A DNA stretch of 64,000 bases. It comes from Phallus indusiatus (lineage: Eukaryota; Basidiomycota; Agaricomycetes; Phallales; Phallaceae). The position numbers and the translations under genes were made by a program. Positions 1 through 12,250 of the stretch are shown here, piece after piece; position 1 is the stretch's first letter; each line of letters opens with the position of its first letter. Where the stretch lies: contig JAQFWX010000002.1 in NCBI GenBank assembly GCA_027605045.1, positions 1,364,001 to 1,428,000 of the forward strand, written 5' to 3'. Below the pieces are notes generated by a model. It had not been told where the DNA came from, made no database searches, and worked only from the letters and a program-made list of their open reading frames with translations.

Positions 1-83
1 TATGAAATTTGGGCGTCTATTTTGATCTGCCCAATTTGGTTCCGCCCACTGGTTTTTTCACCAGGTTCAGTCTTACCGCCACC

Positions 84-775
84 ATGTCCTATTTCCTTCC
101 TCATTTGCCCTCGGGCTGGCACGTCGATGAAGCGATCAAGTCTGAAAAAGACCGGATTGTCGTCATTCGGTTTGGTCACGACTGGGATACGCAATGCATG
201 ACTATGGATGAAACGCTTTACAGCGTTGCAGAGCGTGTTCAGAATTTCGCAGTAATTTACCTAGTCGATATCACTCAAGTCCCTGATTTTAATAAAGTAA
301 GCCAATGTGGAAGGTCAAGCATTGTTATTAAAACTCGGTTTTAGATGTATGAGTTGTATGATCCTTGCACTGTTATGTTCTTTTACCGGTGCGTCTATGG
401 TTTAATTTCAGGCATGACATTTCTAATTAATTCTGGCCAAAATCAATAGTAATAAACACATTATGATTGACTTGGGCACCGGGAATAATAACAAGATGTA
501 TGTGATTTTCGATCCATTTTTTCCTCATTCGTTCTCGTCTGACATGTTATAGAAACTGGCCGATGGATAATAAACAAGAAGTACACCAAGTTCATTCGGT
601 CTCTCATTTGAGATACTGATATGTTTAAGATGATTGATATTATTGAAACTGTCTATCGGGGAGCTTCGAAAGGACGTGGTCTTGTCGTGTCTCCTAAAGG
701 TAAGTACTGGCATTATGAGAGATTTCTAGACCATTAACACCTATCGTAGATTATTCTACAAGATATAGATATTAA
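84..775 (+). CDS. DIB1: U5 snRNP thioredoxin-like protein Dib1/Dim1 (complete, 6 exons)
   Basis: Dib1 (TXNL4A, U5-15kD) is a thioredoxin-fold component of the U5 snRNP and tri-snRNP that acts in the nucleus in pre-mRNA splicing and is normally 142-143 residues. Splicing exons 84-296, 345-388, 450-497, 553-580, 630-699 and 750-775 gives exactly 142 residues in one open frame. The protein begins MSYFLPHLPSGWHVD and ends in the family tail DYSTRYRY. The central block ELYDPCTVMFFYRNKHIMID is uninterrupted once the introns are removed. All introns are GT-AG and about 48-61 nt. The start at 84 is the family start; the in-frame ATG at 9 would add an unrelated extension. Assignment is essentially certain from sequence similarity. 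Confidence 0.95.
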
Positions 776-1528
776 CCCTGTATGTGCTCAGTCTTTAAAA
801 CCAAGAAATATAAGGTACTTTTTGTCGGTTTCAACGAATAAGGCGAGTTGGGTGGCAACCTTTAACGAGTTATGCGCCTTCTATTGTTCTAATATTAATA
901 TCATTGTCATGCATACCACCCTTGAACCTCGGTAGGGTACAAGGAGACCTTTCACGGGCTAACAAGTTCAATTCAGCCTCAGGTTATCTATACTCGTGCA
1001 TACGTTTGTGGAAGAGGTGGACATGAAGACAACACGTTTTGGTTGTGGCACATTATTTCATCATCTGCATATCGTGATAACGGCTAGTGCGAATCATGCA
1101 ATAACTGATAGTTCTATCGGATGGAATTAATGCATTGTTGTAAGTTACCCTTTTCGAGATATAATCTTTATCTGGCCCCGCGGTTAAAATTCCCATTATC
1201 AACTTCGTGCGATTTCGGCGTACCCCATGATATTCACTCTCTTTCTTGCCGATCAATAGGAAATCTTGTCACCGGTCACCTGAGGACGCACTGGGATGGA
1301 AATGTACGTAAAGCATTCCAATGTCTTGATTCTTCCGGAAGGCCGAGCCAGGGGTTTCGAACTCTTATATCTCCCCAAAACTTCGTTTCAATTTCAAAGG
1401 TCACAGCGGCAATTGGAAGATTTTATGCCTAAAAAACCTTATTAAAACTTCAAGCATGTTCGCCGGCTATTCACGTGACCCTGCGTAATGTTGATTGACG
1501 CCGTCCTTATCTTGTGGATCCTTCACCT
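776..1528. other. intergenic interval between DIB1 and the amine oxidase
   Basis: No convincing gene is visible. The open frames here, such as one at 1121-1432 on the plus strand, show no family similarity and no intron pattern. The interval presumably holds the DIB1 terminator and the amine oxidase promoter. Confidence 0.5.
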
Positions 1529-1534
1529 TATAAA
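1529..1534 (+). promoter_or_regulatory. TATA box of the copper amine oxidase gene
   Basis: A TATAAA motif lies 40 bp upstream of the amine oxidase ATG at 1574. That is a normal distance for a fungal gene with a very short leader. This is motif plus position only. Confidence 0.5.
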
Positions 1535-1573
1535 TGCAGCCTCTCACCCACTGTCAGAATCATTCATCGTACC

Positions 1574-4500
1574 ATGTCTCCAGTACCCGTTGGAATTTCA
1601 AATTCGATTGCTCAAGAGGCTGTTGAAGAAGTTCAAAAGCCAATTAAGCCCATCACTGTCGACCCTAACTTCGAGACTTTGACGACAACTACAACTAGCA
1701 ATGTGGTTACTACAAAGTCCGGCTACATTCATCCTCTCGATCCCCTAACTCCGGAAGAGGTGAGTACAGCTGGGAATGTGTGCTTTCCCGTACATGACTG
1801 TAGATCTTTTCTCTTCCTCCGTGCACGCATGTACCACTTCATGGCATCGAGGTCAGTCGATGGTTGTAGCCTGATGCTTGTTCTTTCTAATGAAAGCAAT
1901 TCCGCATCTCGTGAATCTATTTGACTGGCCATGCTCCTGTGCGTATCGTGTTCCCGAGAGGTCAGTAAGAATCGAAGCATGTTCGGTCGGAGTCACCTTT
2001 CCAGCTTCCTTTAAGAGTCGGGTATTGGGACCGAATAATGCCTTTACCGATTCATTTCATGTTCAAAAACTTAACCTATACCTTTTCTTCGAATTTGCCT
2101 CCTTGGCTTTTTCTTTCCACTTTATATAGATTTCTGCAATATCTGTGGCTGTTCGAAGACACATTGTAGAGCACACCCCCGTCAAAGCGATCAAATTTAT
2201 CACGTGTTCCACCGCAGATCCTCCCAAACGCGATGTTCTTGCCTTCCTGGGTATACCTTTGGCAACTAATGAACAGCCTGAGACGCTTCAACACCCAATC
2301 GTTCGCAGAGCCGACATTGATGTACGTCTCAATTCTGTTTTAGCTGGTTATCTTAATCTGACAGCAAGCTGGTTATATTTAGTTCATTGATCTGGTTACT
2401 GGGTATGCCGACCCGGCTTTATATAACCGATGTATTTTGACTCCATTCAATTAGAGACGCATATGACGCTGTCGTAGCCTTCATCGATGGGTCATGGGTC
2501 ACCGAAACCATCACGAAACTACCTGAAGGGACCCAGCCTCAGATTAGTGTCGATGAGCTACTTGCAGCTGAAGCGACGGTTCGCAATGACCCAAGGGTGC
2601 AAAAACTCGCGGCTGAACAAGGTTTGTCACAACCCTTCGATTTTCGTGTTCCAACCTTAATGCAAATACATTTCTTCTTAAGGACTCAAACCCGAGAACA
2701 TCTACGCCGATGGTTGGTCAATAGGATGGGATTCCAGATTCCCAACTAGAAAACGTCTTCAACAAGCTCTGATGTTTGCTCGGTTCCACGAGCATGACAA
2801 CCTCTATGCCTATCCTTTGGTACATAAACCCTGCTACGGTTTGACGCTTGGCGTTGTTGATGCTGATAGGAATCTAGGATTTTATTCCCGTGTTAGATTC
2901 AAATAGCCTCGAAGTAATTCACATCGACTTCTCGTCACATCGTATAGCCAAGGACGAGGAGGGTAATGACAAGCTCACAAGCGAAAGCTCCGAGCCTCCT
3001 TCACTTGAAGAAGATTCCTTGAAAGTCTCTGGACGCGACAGAATACCCTACCCGAATGTCCCATATGAATATCTTCCAGAATATCGAGAGAAGCAGTCAG
3101 ATTATAAGTCTAGCACAAGAGAGCCTTTAAAGCCTTTGCATGTCGTTCAGCCTGAAGGAGTCAGTTTCAAGATGAATGGGAACGAGATAGAGTGGCAGAA
3201 TTGGAAGATGCACATTGGTAATACTTGTCCGTTGTTTGAGGACGTAAGCGTTAACCGTCGATGTAGCTTTCAATCACCGAGAGGGCATTGCTTTGTCAAC
3301 CATCACATACGACGACAATGGAACATTAAGGCCAATGATTTATCGATTAAGCTTAGTTGAGGTAATGTTGTGGGCTAGATAAAGCTAGAGATAGCCTGTT
3401 GATTCTCCGATCTTCAGATGGTAGTTCCATACGCTGCGCCAGAACATCCCCATCCTCGCAAATTTGCTTTCGACGTAGGCGAATATGGAATTGGAACACA
3501 GGCTAATGATTTAACTCTTGGATGCGATTGTTTAGGAAAGATTCACTATCTTGTACGTCTCAGGATACCCTTCCTGTGTCGACTATTTCATGATTAGTAC
3601 CATTAGCCCGGGTCTTTCATCGGGAAAGATGGCACGCCGTTCCACATCAAACGTGCTATATGTATACACGAAGAAGATAATGGGTTGCTATGGAAGCATA
3701 CAGATTTTCGTACAGGACTTGCCATGTCTGTACGAAGCCGTAGACTCGTGATTAGCATGATATGCACTGTAGCTAACTATGGTTTGTCGTCTCCGTTTGT
3801 TTATCATTCTTTCATTTATTGACGCTTCTTTGTAGAATACTGCTTCTACTATTACTTCTATCAAGACGGTACCATAGAATTCGAGGTCAAATTGACCGGG
3901 ATATTGAACGTCTACCCCCTTGCTGAGGGCGAAACTTCCACGCCGTTTTCAACTGTCGTCGCGCCCCGTATTAATGCTCAGTATCACCAGCATCTTTTCT
4001 CCCTGCGTATAGACCCCATGTTCGATGGCCTTCAAAATAGCGTCGTTGAATCAGATGTCGTCGCCTTGCCAGCACCGACAGGGTCAAAAGAGAACTGGGC
4101 TGGAAACGCGTTCACAACCACATCGCACACGCTTCGTTTCGCAAACGAAGGTGGGCGAGATTACGACTTCTCGAAAGACCGCAGGTGGACAGTTGTGAAT
4201 CCCAACATGAAGAAACATTATGCGAGCGGGAAGTATCCTGGGTATGTCCTGGGCTACCGTGGATTCTCGACGACGTTGCTCAGTCAGCCGGATTCGTGGG
4301 TGGCTACTCGTGCCGGGTTTGCAAAGAAGAGTTTGTGGGTTGTGAAAGATGTTGAAGATAACACAGGAGGGAGGTTATGGCCTGCTGGGAGGTATGTCCC
4401 GCAGACGAGAAGTGCGCCGGAGGATTCAGTTGAGAGATGGGCGCAAGGAGAGGACAGCATTGAGAACGAGGATGTCGTCTTGTTTGCTACGTTAGGTTCG

Positions 4501-4845
4501 TAAACGATGATACTTTATCCGAAGGTGTATTAGCTGATGAGTCTTTTTTGGCAGGCATCAACCATATCACGAGGCCTGAAGACTGGCCTGTGTAAGTCCT
4601 CTCATTCTGTTTGTTGCTTGTTCAAAGACCTAATTGATCTCTCCAGCATGCCTGTCGAACATGTGCGGTTCACGATGAGGCCCATAAACTTTTTCGGGCA
4701 AAATCCTTCCATTGACGTCGCCGGTACCAAGGATGTTGCTAGTGTAACGGCTTTCGATGAGACGTCATCAAATTCAAATGCCGATGATCATGAAACTAAC
4801 AGAACTAATGGGGCCGTTAATGAGGTCGTTTCATGTTGTAATTAG
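1574..4845 (+). CDS. copper amine oxidase (primary-amine oxidase, TPQ-containing)
   Basis: This family oxidatively deaminates primary amines to aldehydes with release of ammonia and hydrogen peroxide, using copper and a topaquinone made from a tyrosine of the enzyme itself. After splicing about ten introns the reading is continuous from MSPVPVG to VVSCCN. The topaquinone motif TVANYE is present, with its tyrosine codon at 3778-3780. Two copper ligands are seen in the HQH at 3985-3993, and the third histidine in [12 protein letters not shown] near 4660. Upstream blocks such as [12 protein letters not shown] and WKHTDFRTG are also family hallmarks. I see no signal peptide. The first intron (1760-2129) is 370 nt, far longer than the roughly 50-70 nt of most others. 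The gene looks intact. Confidence 0.93.
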
Positions 4846-5036
4846 ATTCTCTTTGATTTCGTTTCACTCTATGTCCCCATGCCAATCCTTGCATTTTCCG
4901 TACATGCACTAGTTTTTTCATATGGAATTCAATAAGTTTACATGTTCATTTGATATGATTGCAATATGATATTTGTTCAATTAAGATTCAAGAAAAGTCG
5001 GTCTCTAGCGTTTACTGACACAAGTAAAAGTACATA

Positions 5037-5511
5037 CAGTAGAACCTCTAATAACGCATACGTCTCATAATTCATAGCCTCCAATAGGTCATAGAAATTG
5101 CCATCTCCCGAGTTGGTAGGCGGGGATTCGGACCAAAAGTTCATAGTTCCTCTAATACCTCTTAATTCATACCCCCCCGGCCAAAAAACGGCATAGGGTG
5201 GACATGCAAATTATGCCTTGTTTTGGGTTTTAGGGTCATGAATTTGACCAAAATCAACTATCTTTAGATCAAAAAAGGTTCCATCACGACTTTAATGTTG
5301 GAATTGGCCTATTGGCAAGTTGCGGTGAGTGATTTGTTGCTCATGTAACGAGTTCGCGTACGGTTAAAGTGTATGTTACCTTAGTAGGCGTCTAAAGTAC
5401 AAGCTACCCGATTGGATTTCGGGAGTTGCCGAATTCGAGTCAGTCATACCCTCTGATAGTGCATAGTTTGGGGTGTCCACGGAGGGGTATGAATTATTAG
5501 AGGTTCTACTG
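5037..5511. mobile_element. pogo/Tc1-like MITE, 475 bp, flanked by TA
   Basis: The element starts CAGTAGAACCTCTAATA and ends with the exact 17-bp reverse complement; similarity of the arms continues less perfectly to about 30 bp. It is flanked on both sides by TA (5035-5036 and 5512-5513), the target duplication of the Tc1/mariner/pogo superfamily. The terminal sequence is of the pogo/Tigger/Fot1 kind. There is no transposase reading frame, so it is non-autonomous. Inner variants of the CCTCTAAT...TTCATA motif recur near both ends. Confidence 0.85.
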
Positions 5512-5837
5512 TAGTACAGAGAACAAGCGTGATTGTCGTGGCTATCGTGAGATTGAGTTGGAGTTGATTGGCTAACATACTATGTCAGTTAGGCGCTAAA
5601 AGAGAACATTTCAGTTTGAGACGCATACCTGAGCCAGATATTTGCTCATTAATCTCGGAAAAAACGACACAGTTAAGGATCATCCGGAAGACTCGATGTA
5701 GAGATGGGAACTTCAATGTGCTTCCAGTCCGAGGCAAGGTAAAGAGACATAGTGTCTCTCCGGCGAGGAAGGCGGTGTAGTGGTTTCTGCTAAGGCGGTG
5801 GGTCAATTTGAGGACAGGAGTATGGGGTTTGAAAGAA

Positions 5838-6299
5838 CTAACAAAATGCCAAGCCAGCTTGTCGGTCGTACATTGATTGCGTCGCGAGGTTCTTATCCCC
5901 CAAATCAACAAGCAATGAACAAGGCTGAAGCTGATAATGAACACCGATGCTATTAGGACTTCCGAAGTTTACTTGACGTTGAAGATATATCTCCCAATAT
6001 TCCTTAACGTAGGAGTCATTGTTGCGTTGTATTTGAACATAGCTGATAATGTCTCCTTCGTCAAAAGTGGGGAGTTCTACGGTTTTGAGTCGAGGCGCAT
6101 TGAGGATCTGCGGAGCGTAGTCTTCGCACGTGTAAGGCAACGAAGAAGGTTGAAAGAGCGAGTGAAAACTCTCATCGACGTTAGAATAAGGAAGGCGAGG
6201 CGAGGCAAGAAGAGACATAGTGATGGGCTGCAAGTATACAAATGACTTTTGTTTCAGTCTTGAATGTAACATCATAAGCTTTATAAGAGATGAATTCAC
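5838..6299 (-). CDS. possible hypothetical ORF or relic, 153 codons
   Basis: A 153-codon minus-strand frame is open, and its composition (for example NAPRLKTVELPTFDEGD) is plausible for a coding exon, vaguely like the leucine-rich part of basidiomycete F-box proteins. I see no F-box, no convincing continuation in neighbouring frames and no homologue in the window. It may be a gene remnant or chance. Nothing else is recognised between the MITE and 6590. Confidence 0.2.
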   Translation of the reverse strand: MNSSLIKLMMLHSRLKQKSFVYLQPITMSLLASPRLPYSNVDESFHSLFQPSSLPYTCEDYAPQILNAPRLKTVELPTFDEGDIISYVQIQRNNDSYVKEYWEIYLQRQVNFGSPNSIGVHYQLQPCSLLVDLGDKNLATQSMYDRQAGLAFC

Positions 6300-6589
6300 T
6301 AAAAGAAGACTCCAAGGAGACGGTCACCATGACCAGTATGGAAAACAGCAAGGACAAAAAATAACAATTGAAAAACGAACAAAGACCGTTGGTATTGTAA
6401 ATACAGTCTTTGTTGCACGATGAAGGGCTGCGTTGTCGAACAATTGATACTTACCGTGAAGTTGATGGCGGACAAGGAAGGAAAGAGAGGAACGACCCTT
6501 CATTCCTTTTTATGTTTGCTTGTTGTACAACAAGCTTTGCACCTTGCTTGAAGCTCAAAGTAGAATTGAGCAACTCTTCGCGGCCTCCC

Positions 6590-7100
6590 AAGGCCGTTGA
6601 GGTCGACTTCCCCGTCACAGCATGCTGTGATCACAATACAAATATGTCAAAGATCTATGTTCACTGTGGAATCAAAGAGTGGCTATGTATTTTAATCTGT
6701 GCGTGATACCTACTGTCTTCGAAAGTTGGGAGCCCATGTTCGGTGTCCCATCACATTGCAGTTGGTCTCCTCGTTAGTGTTACCCACTGTGGAAAAGCTA
6801 TTAACCATGGCCCCTCGTGCAATCTTAGTTCCAATATATTGCGCTGATATAAATGAAAAATCTGTGAAAAGCACCTTTGTCATGTCATATCCTTTCAACA
6901 GAATACGCTGTCGCTTCTACTCGCGACACCACTGTAGTTTGAATTCACCAAATTAATTCCTGACCAAAGAGATGGTTTCTGATGGACTACCCCCGCAAAG
7001 ATCTCGTTATTGTTCAGTGATCTAGCATGAAGGCAAACCAAGCTTTTCTCTAATATGATCAACGTAAATATCCATGAAATCTCCCAGTGAAAAAGAGCTA
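6590..7100. repeat. diverged duplicate of 11715-12250 (downstream flank of a sulfotransferase-like gene)
   Basis: Several blocks match 11715-12250 in the same order, for example CAGCATGCTGTGATCA, ATTGCGCTGA, ATACGCTGTCGCTTCTACTC and ATCCATGAAA.CTCCCAGTGA. Since 11715-12250 lies directly downstream of an intact sulfotransferase-like gene, this segment marks the left end of an older duplicated unit. It is clearly diverged and contains no gene. Confidence 0.7.
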
Positions 7101-7189
7101 TATCGTCATTAGGAAATAAGGAATTCAGAAATATACAAGGTACTTTGGCAGGATTAATCTATAAAGCTATCAGCGTATCAGCACATGAA

Positions 7190-7850
7190 TACACCACTGT
7201 CGATCTATCTACTAGTCTGTTCGCCGTTCCATGGGCAAGCCCTTGTCTGGGACGTCGAATGCAGTAAGGCCCGGCCCCCAATTGGATCGTCTTATCGGAA
7301 TAGCCTGAGCGTGGTATGCGGGGGCGAGGTTGAGACCAACATACCATTGGTGTCCTGCTAACTTATTTTGTTTTGCTTTCAGATCAGCGTTGGGGAAGCT
7401 GGGTACTATGTGTACTTGTTTAACGCGCGAAAATTATGACACATTCTCCAACTTTCATTCTTGTTGGAATTCGCTGGCACCAAGGAACGATCAGAAGGGG
7501 AATCAGGGTGGGGAAGTTCAATACCAGATCGTTCCTGAGACATTCTCCATAAGAACTCGCGCATACAATCAGCCCAAATCGCCTATTACCCGACTTGTTT
7601 CTGTTTCATCGAAGTTTTCGTGGGTGGGATTCCTCAGTTACAGCCTTAACGCCGTTTTTCTTTTCGTTGGTCTATTCGCGTTAGTCTGCTGAGTGCTCGT
7701 TGATCCCTTTGTTTGGTCTGTTGGTTGGTTCATTCGTTCGTTGGCTTGGTTGGTTCGTTTTTCGTTGGTCTGGTTGGTTCGTTTGTCGATCTCGTCAATC
7801 TATCCGTTGGTCTGTTCGCTGTTCCATGAGCAAGCCCTTGAAATTCTTTT
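7190..7850. repeat. short direct repeat pair plus GTTGGTTCG-rich low-complexity tract
   Basis: A block of about 45 bp (GTCTGTTCGC.GTTCCATG.GCAAGCCCTTG) occurs at about 7216-7244 and again at about 7810-7839. Between about 7715 and 7810 the sequence is a degenerate run of GGTTGGTTCGTTTG-type units. The long frames across this tract reflect the low complexity and not a gene. The rest of 7100-8154 contains nothing I recognise. Confidence 0.5.
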
Positions 7851-8154
7851 GTGCTACAACATCGTCTCGCGTTTTAGTGTTATATGCAAAACCTAAAATA
7901 CTTAGGTGAAATGTGAGATTTGTATTTTCGTGGGTTGAGTTTGGATGATGTTAGGGTTTAATGTTTATGGTTAGTCTTAGTAAGGCTGGAACACAAGTCC
8001 GTCACGCGTCACATACGTCACACACTAGTGGAAACTGATGTCAATACTCTCGGGAGTCCATAGACTCCAACGTTCTGATCAGATCTAGTTTGTACCACCA
8101 GGTTTCAATCCGTGTTCTTCATTCAAACTCTAGGCATTTTTTGAATATTATTCT

Positions 8155-9217
8155 ATGGCCAGTATTGAAGTATTTGACAACTTTGGAGCTTTGGACGGGT
8201 TAATGCAAGGCGAGTGTCAGGTCGGTTTTACAAACGCGCCGACTTTATGGACCGGGGGTATTTTCAGTCGTCTACCACTCTATATCCTGTTTTGTTTTGA
8301 TAAGTGAGGTTGGGATCGCGGATTGGAGCGTTGAGCTAGGACTCGTCGAAGAAAATCAATGGTGGAAAGGATCATGGTCCAAGGAAGATGTCATACGCCA
8401 CGTTGTACGTATGAATATTTTTTGTAACCATTGAATTATCTCAGCGGTCCTTTTGAAGAGTAAACCTATAGTGGAGAGGGATATTGAAGATCTTGCTGAA
8501 AAACTGGCAAGTTTGGTCGTTTCGGGAGATCTGTTAATAAAGGGATGGTCCAATAGCCGGTCAAAAGATCTACAGGTTGGGTCTGTCTGCCTGTGTTACG
8601 CTTTCGTCCTTTGAAAATTACTTATGAACAGTTAACGATTGGTCCGGAAATTGAGGTCGATTTACAAAGATTACCGGATGATGAGAGTGCCACGCGTGCA
8701 ATAGAGCTTTTGAAAAAAGCAAGTCTTGAGCGAGCTCCTCGAAACGATGTTGTATTGAGCCTTCTAGTAGATAGCTCTTCGTGCTCAACCCCATGGCTGT
8801 CAATTATTCAAATCAGGCGCTGCCGAGCCGGTGTTGAGTAAAGTCAATAAGCAACAAAATGTACAACTCGAGGCTCCCTCGAATACCGAAACGCTTGAGG
8901 AAAAAGGACAAGAATTAGGAGAAGCACAGGTAAATACCCGATGATTTAGCGTTCGATCAAGCTAGTCATGAAAAAAAATAAATTCAGAAACGCATTAAAG
9001 AACTGGAAAGTCAAGTTTCCGCGGTAAAAGAAATGATCGTCGCTGAAAGAGATACAAAAAGTATGGTTTTGTTTTATTCTGTTCATACCTTTCCTTGTGT
9101 GACCAATGAATTATACACGTAGGACCGGTAGCACCCAAAACATCTCGTGGCGCTTCACGAGCAAACCCGACAAGACAAAAAAGAAAAATAGTTGAAGCCG
9201 AATTTGAAAGTGACTAA
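8155..9217 (+). CDS. PAXX-like / XRCC4-superfamily protein, copy A (242 aa, 7 exons)
   Basis: Exons 8155-8215, 8268-8404, 8459-8575, 8632-8718, 8771-8929, 8988-9060 and 9123-9217 splice to 243 codons including the stop, in perfect phase. The N-terminal half (about residues 20-130) alternates beta strands around NQWWKGSWSKEDV and ends in strands LTIGPEIEVDLQ, matching the order of features in the PAXX head (strand, W..., S/T-x-E/D helix, two strands, LP motif, helix). A coiled coil (KRIKELESQVSAVKEMI) follows. The basic-acidic tail NPTRQKRKIVEAEFESD resembles the Ku-binding end of PAXX. If correct, it works in non-homologous DNA end joining in the nucleus. Intron 4 has a GC donor (AAA|GCAAGT). 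The family call is an inference from remembered sequence pattern and has not been searched. Confidence 0.6.
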
Positions 9218-10725
9218 TCACAATGCATACCAAGTCAAAATTTCACAAATGGAGTATTCATATTTAACATAATAATCCATAATAATTGAAATAATTGAGT
9301 GACCGCCTGAATATAAGTTATCCGAGCAAGATCCCCACTTTTTTTCGTGCTCTTTAGCTGCACTATAAATTATAAGATGTTTTCCAATTGCGCTCAAGTG
9401 CTTTGTATCCGTCGGACAATCAGCGATAACGATGATCAATCATAGGTATTAGACAAAATTCACTAGCTATGCAGCAATATTTAATAAATATTAAATACCC
9501 AAATCACACAAACCAAAGGTCCTTTGATCGAATCAAGCTGTGAGTCCCTCTAAGTTGTGTTGTGAAGAATATCGATACAACAACCCCATTTGTCGTATTG
9601 GTAGCAGAATGAACCAACGGAGAGAGAGGTTGAATAACTGCCACCAAAAGAATGAATAAGACCGTGACATTGCACAGTTGCACTCTCAATTTCTTCGCTG
9701 AAAACTCACTATCAATCAATTCTCGGCCTAACCTTACCAAGTTGTATTCTACTGCTTCACGGATAACGTCATCAAAAGCAACGGACGTGTCGTTAAAAAT
9801 ATGTTTTTTTACAAAGAAATTAAAAGATTTGGTTACCTGGTAGAACAGGATCGTGATACGTGCAGTGCTACTGGTTAGTTTGGAGAAATTGTCTTCAAAA
9901 AGTCTCCGTCAACTTTTATGAATAATAGAAAAAGAAAGCTGAAGTTCTGAAGAACGTTCGCGGGTCGGTCTTACTACTGGTATATTTAGCAACTAATGTT
10001 CTGCATCGCATTGAAAAGGATAACCGGCCCGTCACCCGGAGCTCAGTCACGTCCAAGTCATACTTGCGCTACTAGCTCTTTTGAAACTTTTCCAACTTTC
10101 TTTTTGAAGCCATGAAACAATTGAATCCCCCGCACTCAATTTTCCACACTGGACTGCACATGACACTGTTGTTGTAAATCTACCGAACGACAGCGCTGGA
10201 GAAGTTCCGCGGGTTTTTGATTCAATCATGGAGAAAGCGAAGAAAATCCTTGCCAGTGTATGTAGTACGTATATGAAATCTTCTATCTATAAAAAACAGA
10301 TCAATCTTATTTGATTGATATATAGACGGCGCGATGCTATACTATGCCATTTAGAGATAAATAACACGCATGTCGCTCGCTGCGGAGTCCTCACCGAGCG
10401 CTTGCAAGTAGTTACGGCGTATCCGGGCGTAATTAACCCAAATGGATGAGTTTATCATACGTAAGAGCAATGAGGCCAAGTAATAGTTCACCTTTATGCT
10501 CACTAACACTCTGTTCCGACCCGCTGAGCGAAATTATGTAGTGCCTGGAATACGCCAACCGTCTTCACATGATATAAAACTGACCAAATCAGGATCATGA
10601 TAATGGGAGAGAAAGCCGTACTTTCCCCTCGGACATGAATGCCGGGGTGATACAGTATAAAGCTGTTCTTTGTGTAAATTTTTGCTCCATACGAACTCCG
10701 ACTTTCAGTAATGAACATTCCAGGT
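9218..10725. other. interval between PAXX-like copy A and sulfotransferase-like copy 1
   Basis: No intact gene is recognised. Segments at about 9495-9550 and 10340-10530 recur, shortened, at 12476-12535 and 12600-12790, so the interval belongs to the duplicated unit. A coding-looking stretch on the plus strand near 10150-10260 and another on the minus strand near 9560-9830 may be relics of an unknown gene, but I could not build a model. Confidence 0.45.
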
Positions 10726-11667
10726 ATGTTGGCAACACCTTCCAGCGAAAGCAGACCCAAGTCTGCATCTATCGAAGTGATAGGGGTCGGCCTCGGGCGA
10801 ACTGGGGTATGTTATCCTATGAAAATCAACACGTTATTTATTCTTTTAATCAGACGACGAGTCTCTGGAAAGCGCTTGATATACTAGGTTTCGGGCCAGC
10901 CTATCATCCTATGCAAAGTCCCACTATGCACGAGGATTTTTCCACGTGGGCGGATATGATCGAAGGTTTGTTTCACTAATTTATGTTTTAGTAAGACTGT
11001 GACATCTATCCCAGGAAAGAACATCTCTCCCGAAGCTTTTGACAAGGTATTGCACGGATATAGGGCGGCAATGGATGCGCCGATTGGAGTAATGGCCAAG
11101 GAGATCTACACTGCGTACCCTAAAGCCAAATATATTTTGGTTGGTGTAAAATTCTTGATGTATTATTATATTCTCAAACTCATATCACATATCATAGACC
11201 GTTCGTGATCCAGGAAAATGGGAACATAGCGTAAAGACGACCGTTCTAGTGACGCATAGCCAGAAGAGCGAAATTGAATCCATACCAAAATTTAAGGATT
11301 TCCTCCGTTGGGCTGATGGATACTTTGGTAACTTGTTTTCCTCTCTCTGGATTTTCACCAAAAATAGAGATCGAGTATTTAGATCTGTACCACGGCGGTC
11401 GTCTAGCTACACATTGCAAAGAGGAGCTGCACAAACATAATGAATACGTTAAGAGCGTTATCCCTGCAGACCAACTTCTCATTTTCGACGTTAAGGAGGG
11501 CTGGGGTCCTCTTGCCGAATTTTTGGGAGTGTGAGTTACAAACAGTTTATGTTGATGAAGGAATCATCATGAAATAACCACTTCGCAGGCCCAAACCAGA
11601 TGTTCCGTTCCCTCACCTCAATGATTCAGTGGCGTTTCACGAGTATAAAGAGATAGCGATACAATAG
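10726..11667 (+). CDS. sulfotransferase-4-like P-loop protein, copy 1 (229 aa, intact)
   Basis: Exons 10726-10806, 10854-10965, 11015-11139, 11198-11327, 11368-11530 and 11589-11667 give 230 codons with stop, all GT-AG, including a 40-nt intron at 11328-11367. The family carries a PAPS-type P-loop at the N-terminus, here GVGLGRTGTTSLW, followed by W...MIEG, AYPKAKYIL, the TVRDP..W strand and the late KEGWGPLAEFLG motif. These fungal and animal proteins are mostly uncharacterised and only inferred to be sulfotransferases. An alternative in-frame ATG lies at 10711; I chose 10726 because only that one is shared with copy 2. The protein has no signal peptide and is probably cytosolic. Confidence 0.85.
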
Positions 11668-11714
11668 CAGACTGATTGCCCAAAATGTTAACTATTCGAA
11701 GGGATAATCAGATG

Positions 11715-12250
11715 GATTGTAATAAAGTAAAGGTTGACTTCCTCGTCATGGCAGCATGCTGTGATCAGTGGATACAAATGTGTGTTAATAAGTTAATAAG
11801 TCGAGACCCATGTCCACTTGAATCAAAAGGTGGTTATTTATGTATTTGGATCTCAGCAATCGCATATCTCTGTCAGATCGGAGAGCTGGTTGAAAAGTTG
11901 ACGTTGAGAGCCCACGTTCATCGAGGCCCCATTCCATTCGTCTTCGCCTTCCCTGCTAGTGATTCTCACTGAGTTATCAGCTAGGGTTGGGATTTAAGCT
12001 TATTGCGCTGAACCAGATGAGAAATCTGTGAGAGGCATGCTTTTCAAGTCTTTCGAATATATCCTCTCAACAGGGATACGCTGTCGCTTCTACTCGCGAT
12101 CAATCGCTGACTATCAGACCAAAGAAATAGAAAGAAATAGTCTGAAGGGTTATTCAAGGTCTCTGAATCAGGTGAATCAGTATTAGTTTTTCCGATGTAT
12201 CGTCAACCGTTAATAGATATCCATGAAACCTCCCAGTGAGTGAAGCTATG
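11715..12250. repeat. duplicate of 6590-7100
   Basis: This is the right-hand partner of the segment at 6590-7100. It begins just after the stop of sulfotransferase-like copy 1 and runs into the decayed PAXX-like copy. It contains no gene. Confidence 0.7.

Noticed and set aside
1121..1432. 103-codon plus-strand frame upstream of the amine oxidase
   Set aside because: No recognisable domain, and the region is better explained as intergenic.
7693..7909. Overlapping plus-strand frames rich in Trp, Val and Arg
   Set aside because: They arise from the degenerate GTTGGTTCG tract and are open in more than one frame by low complexity.
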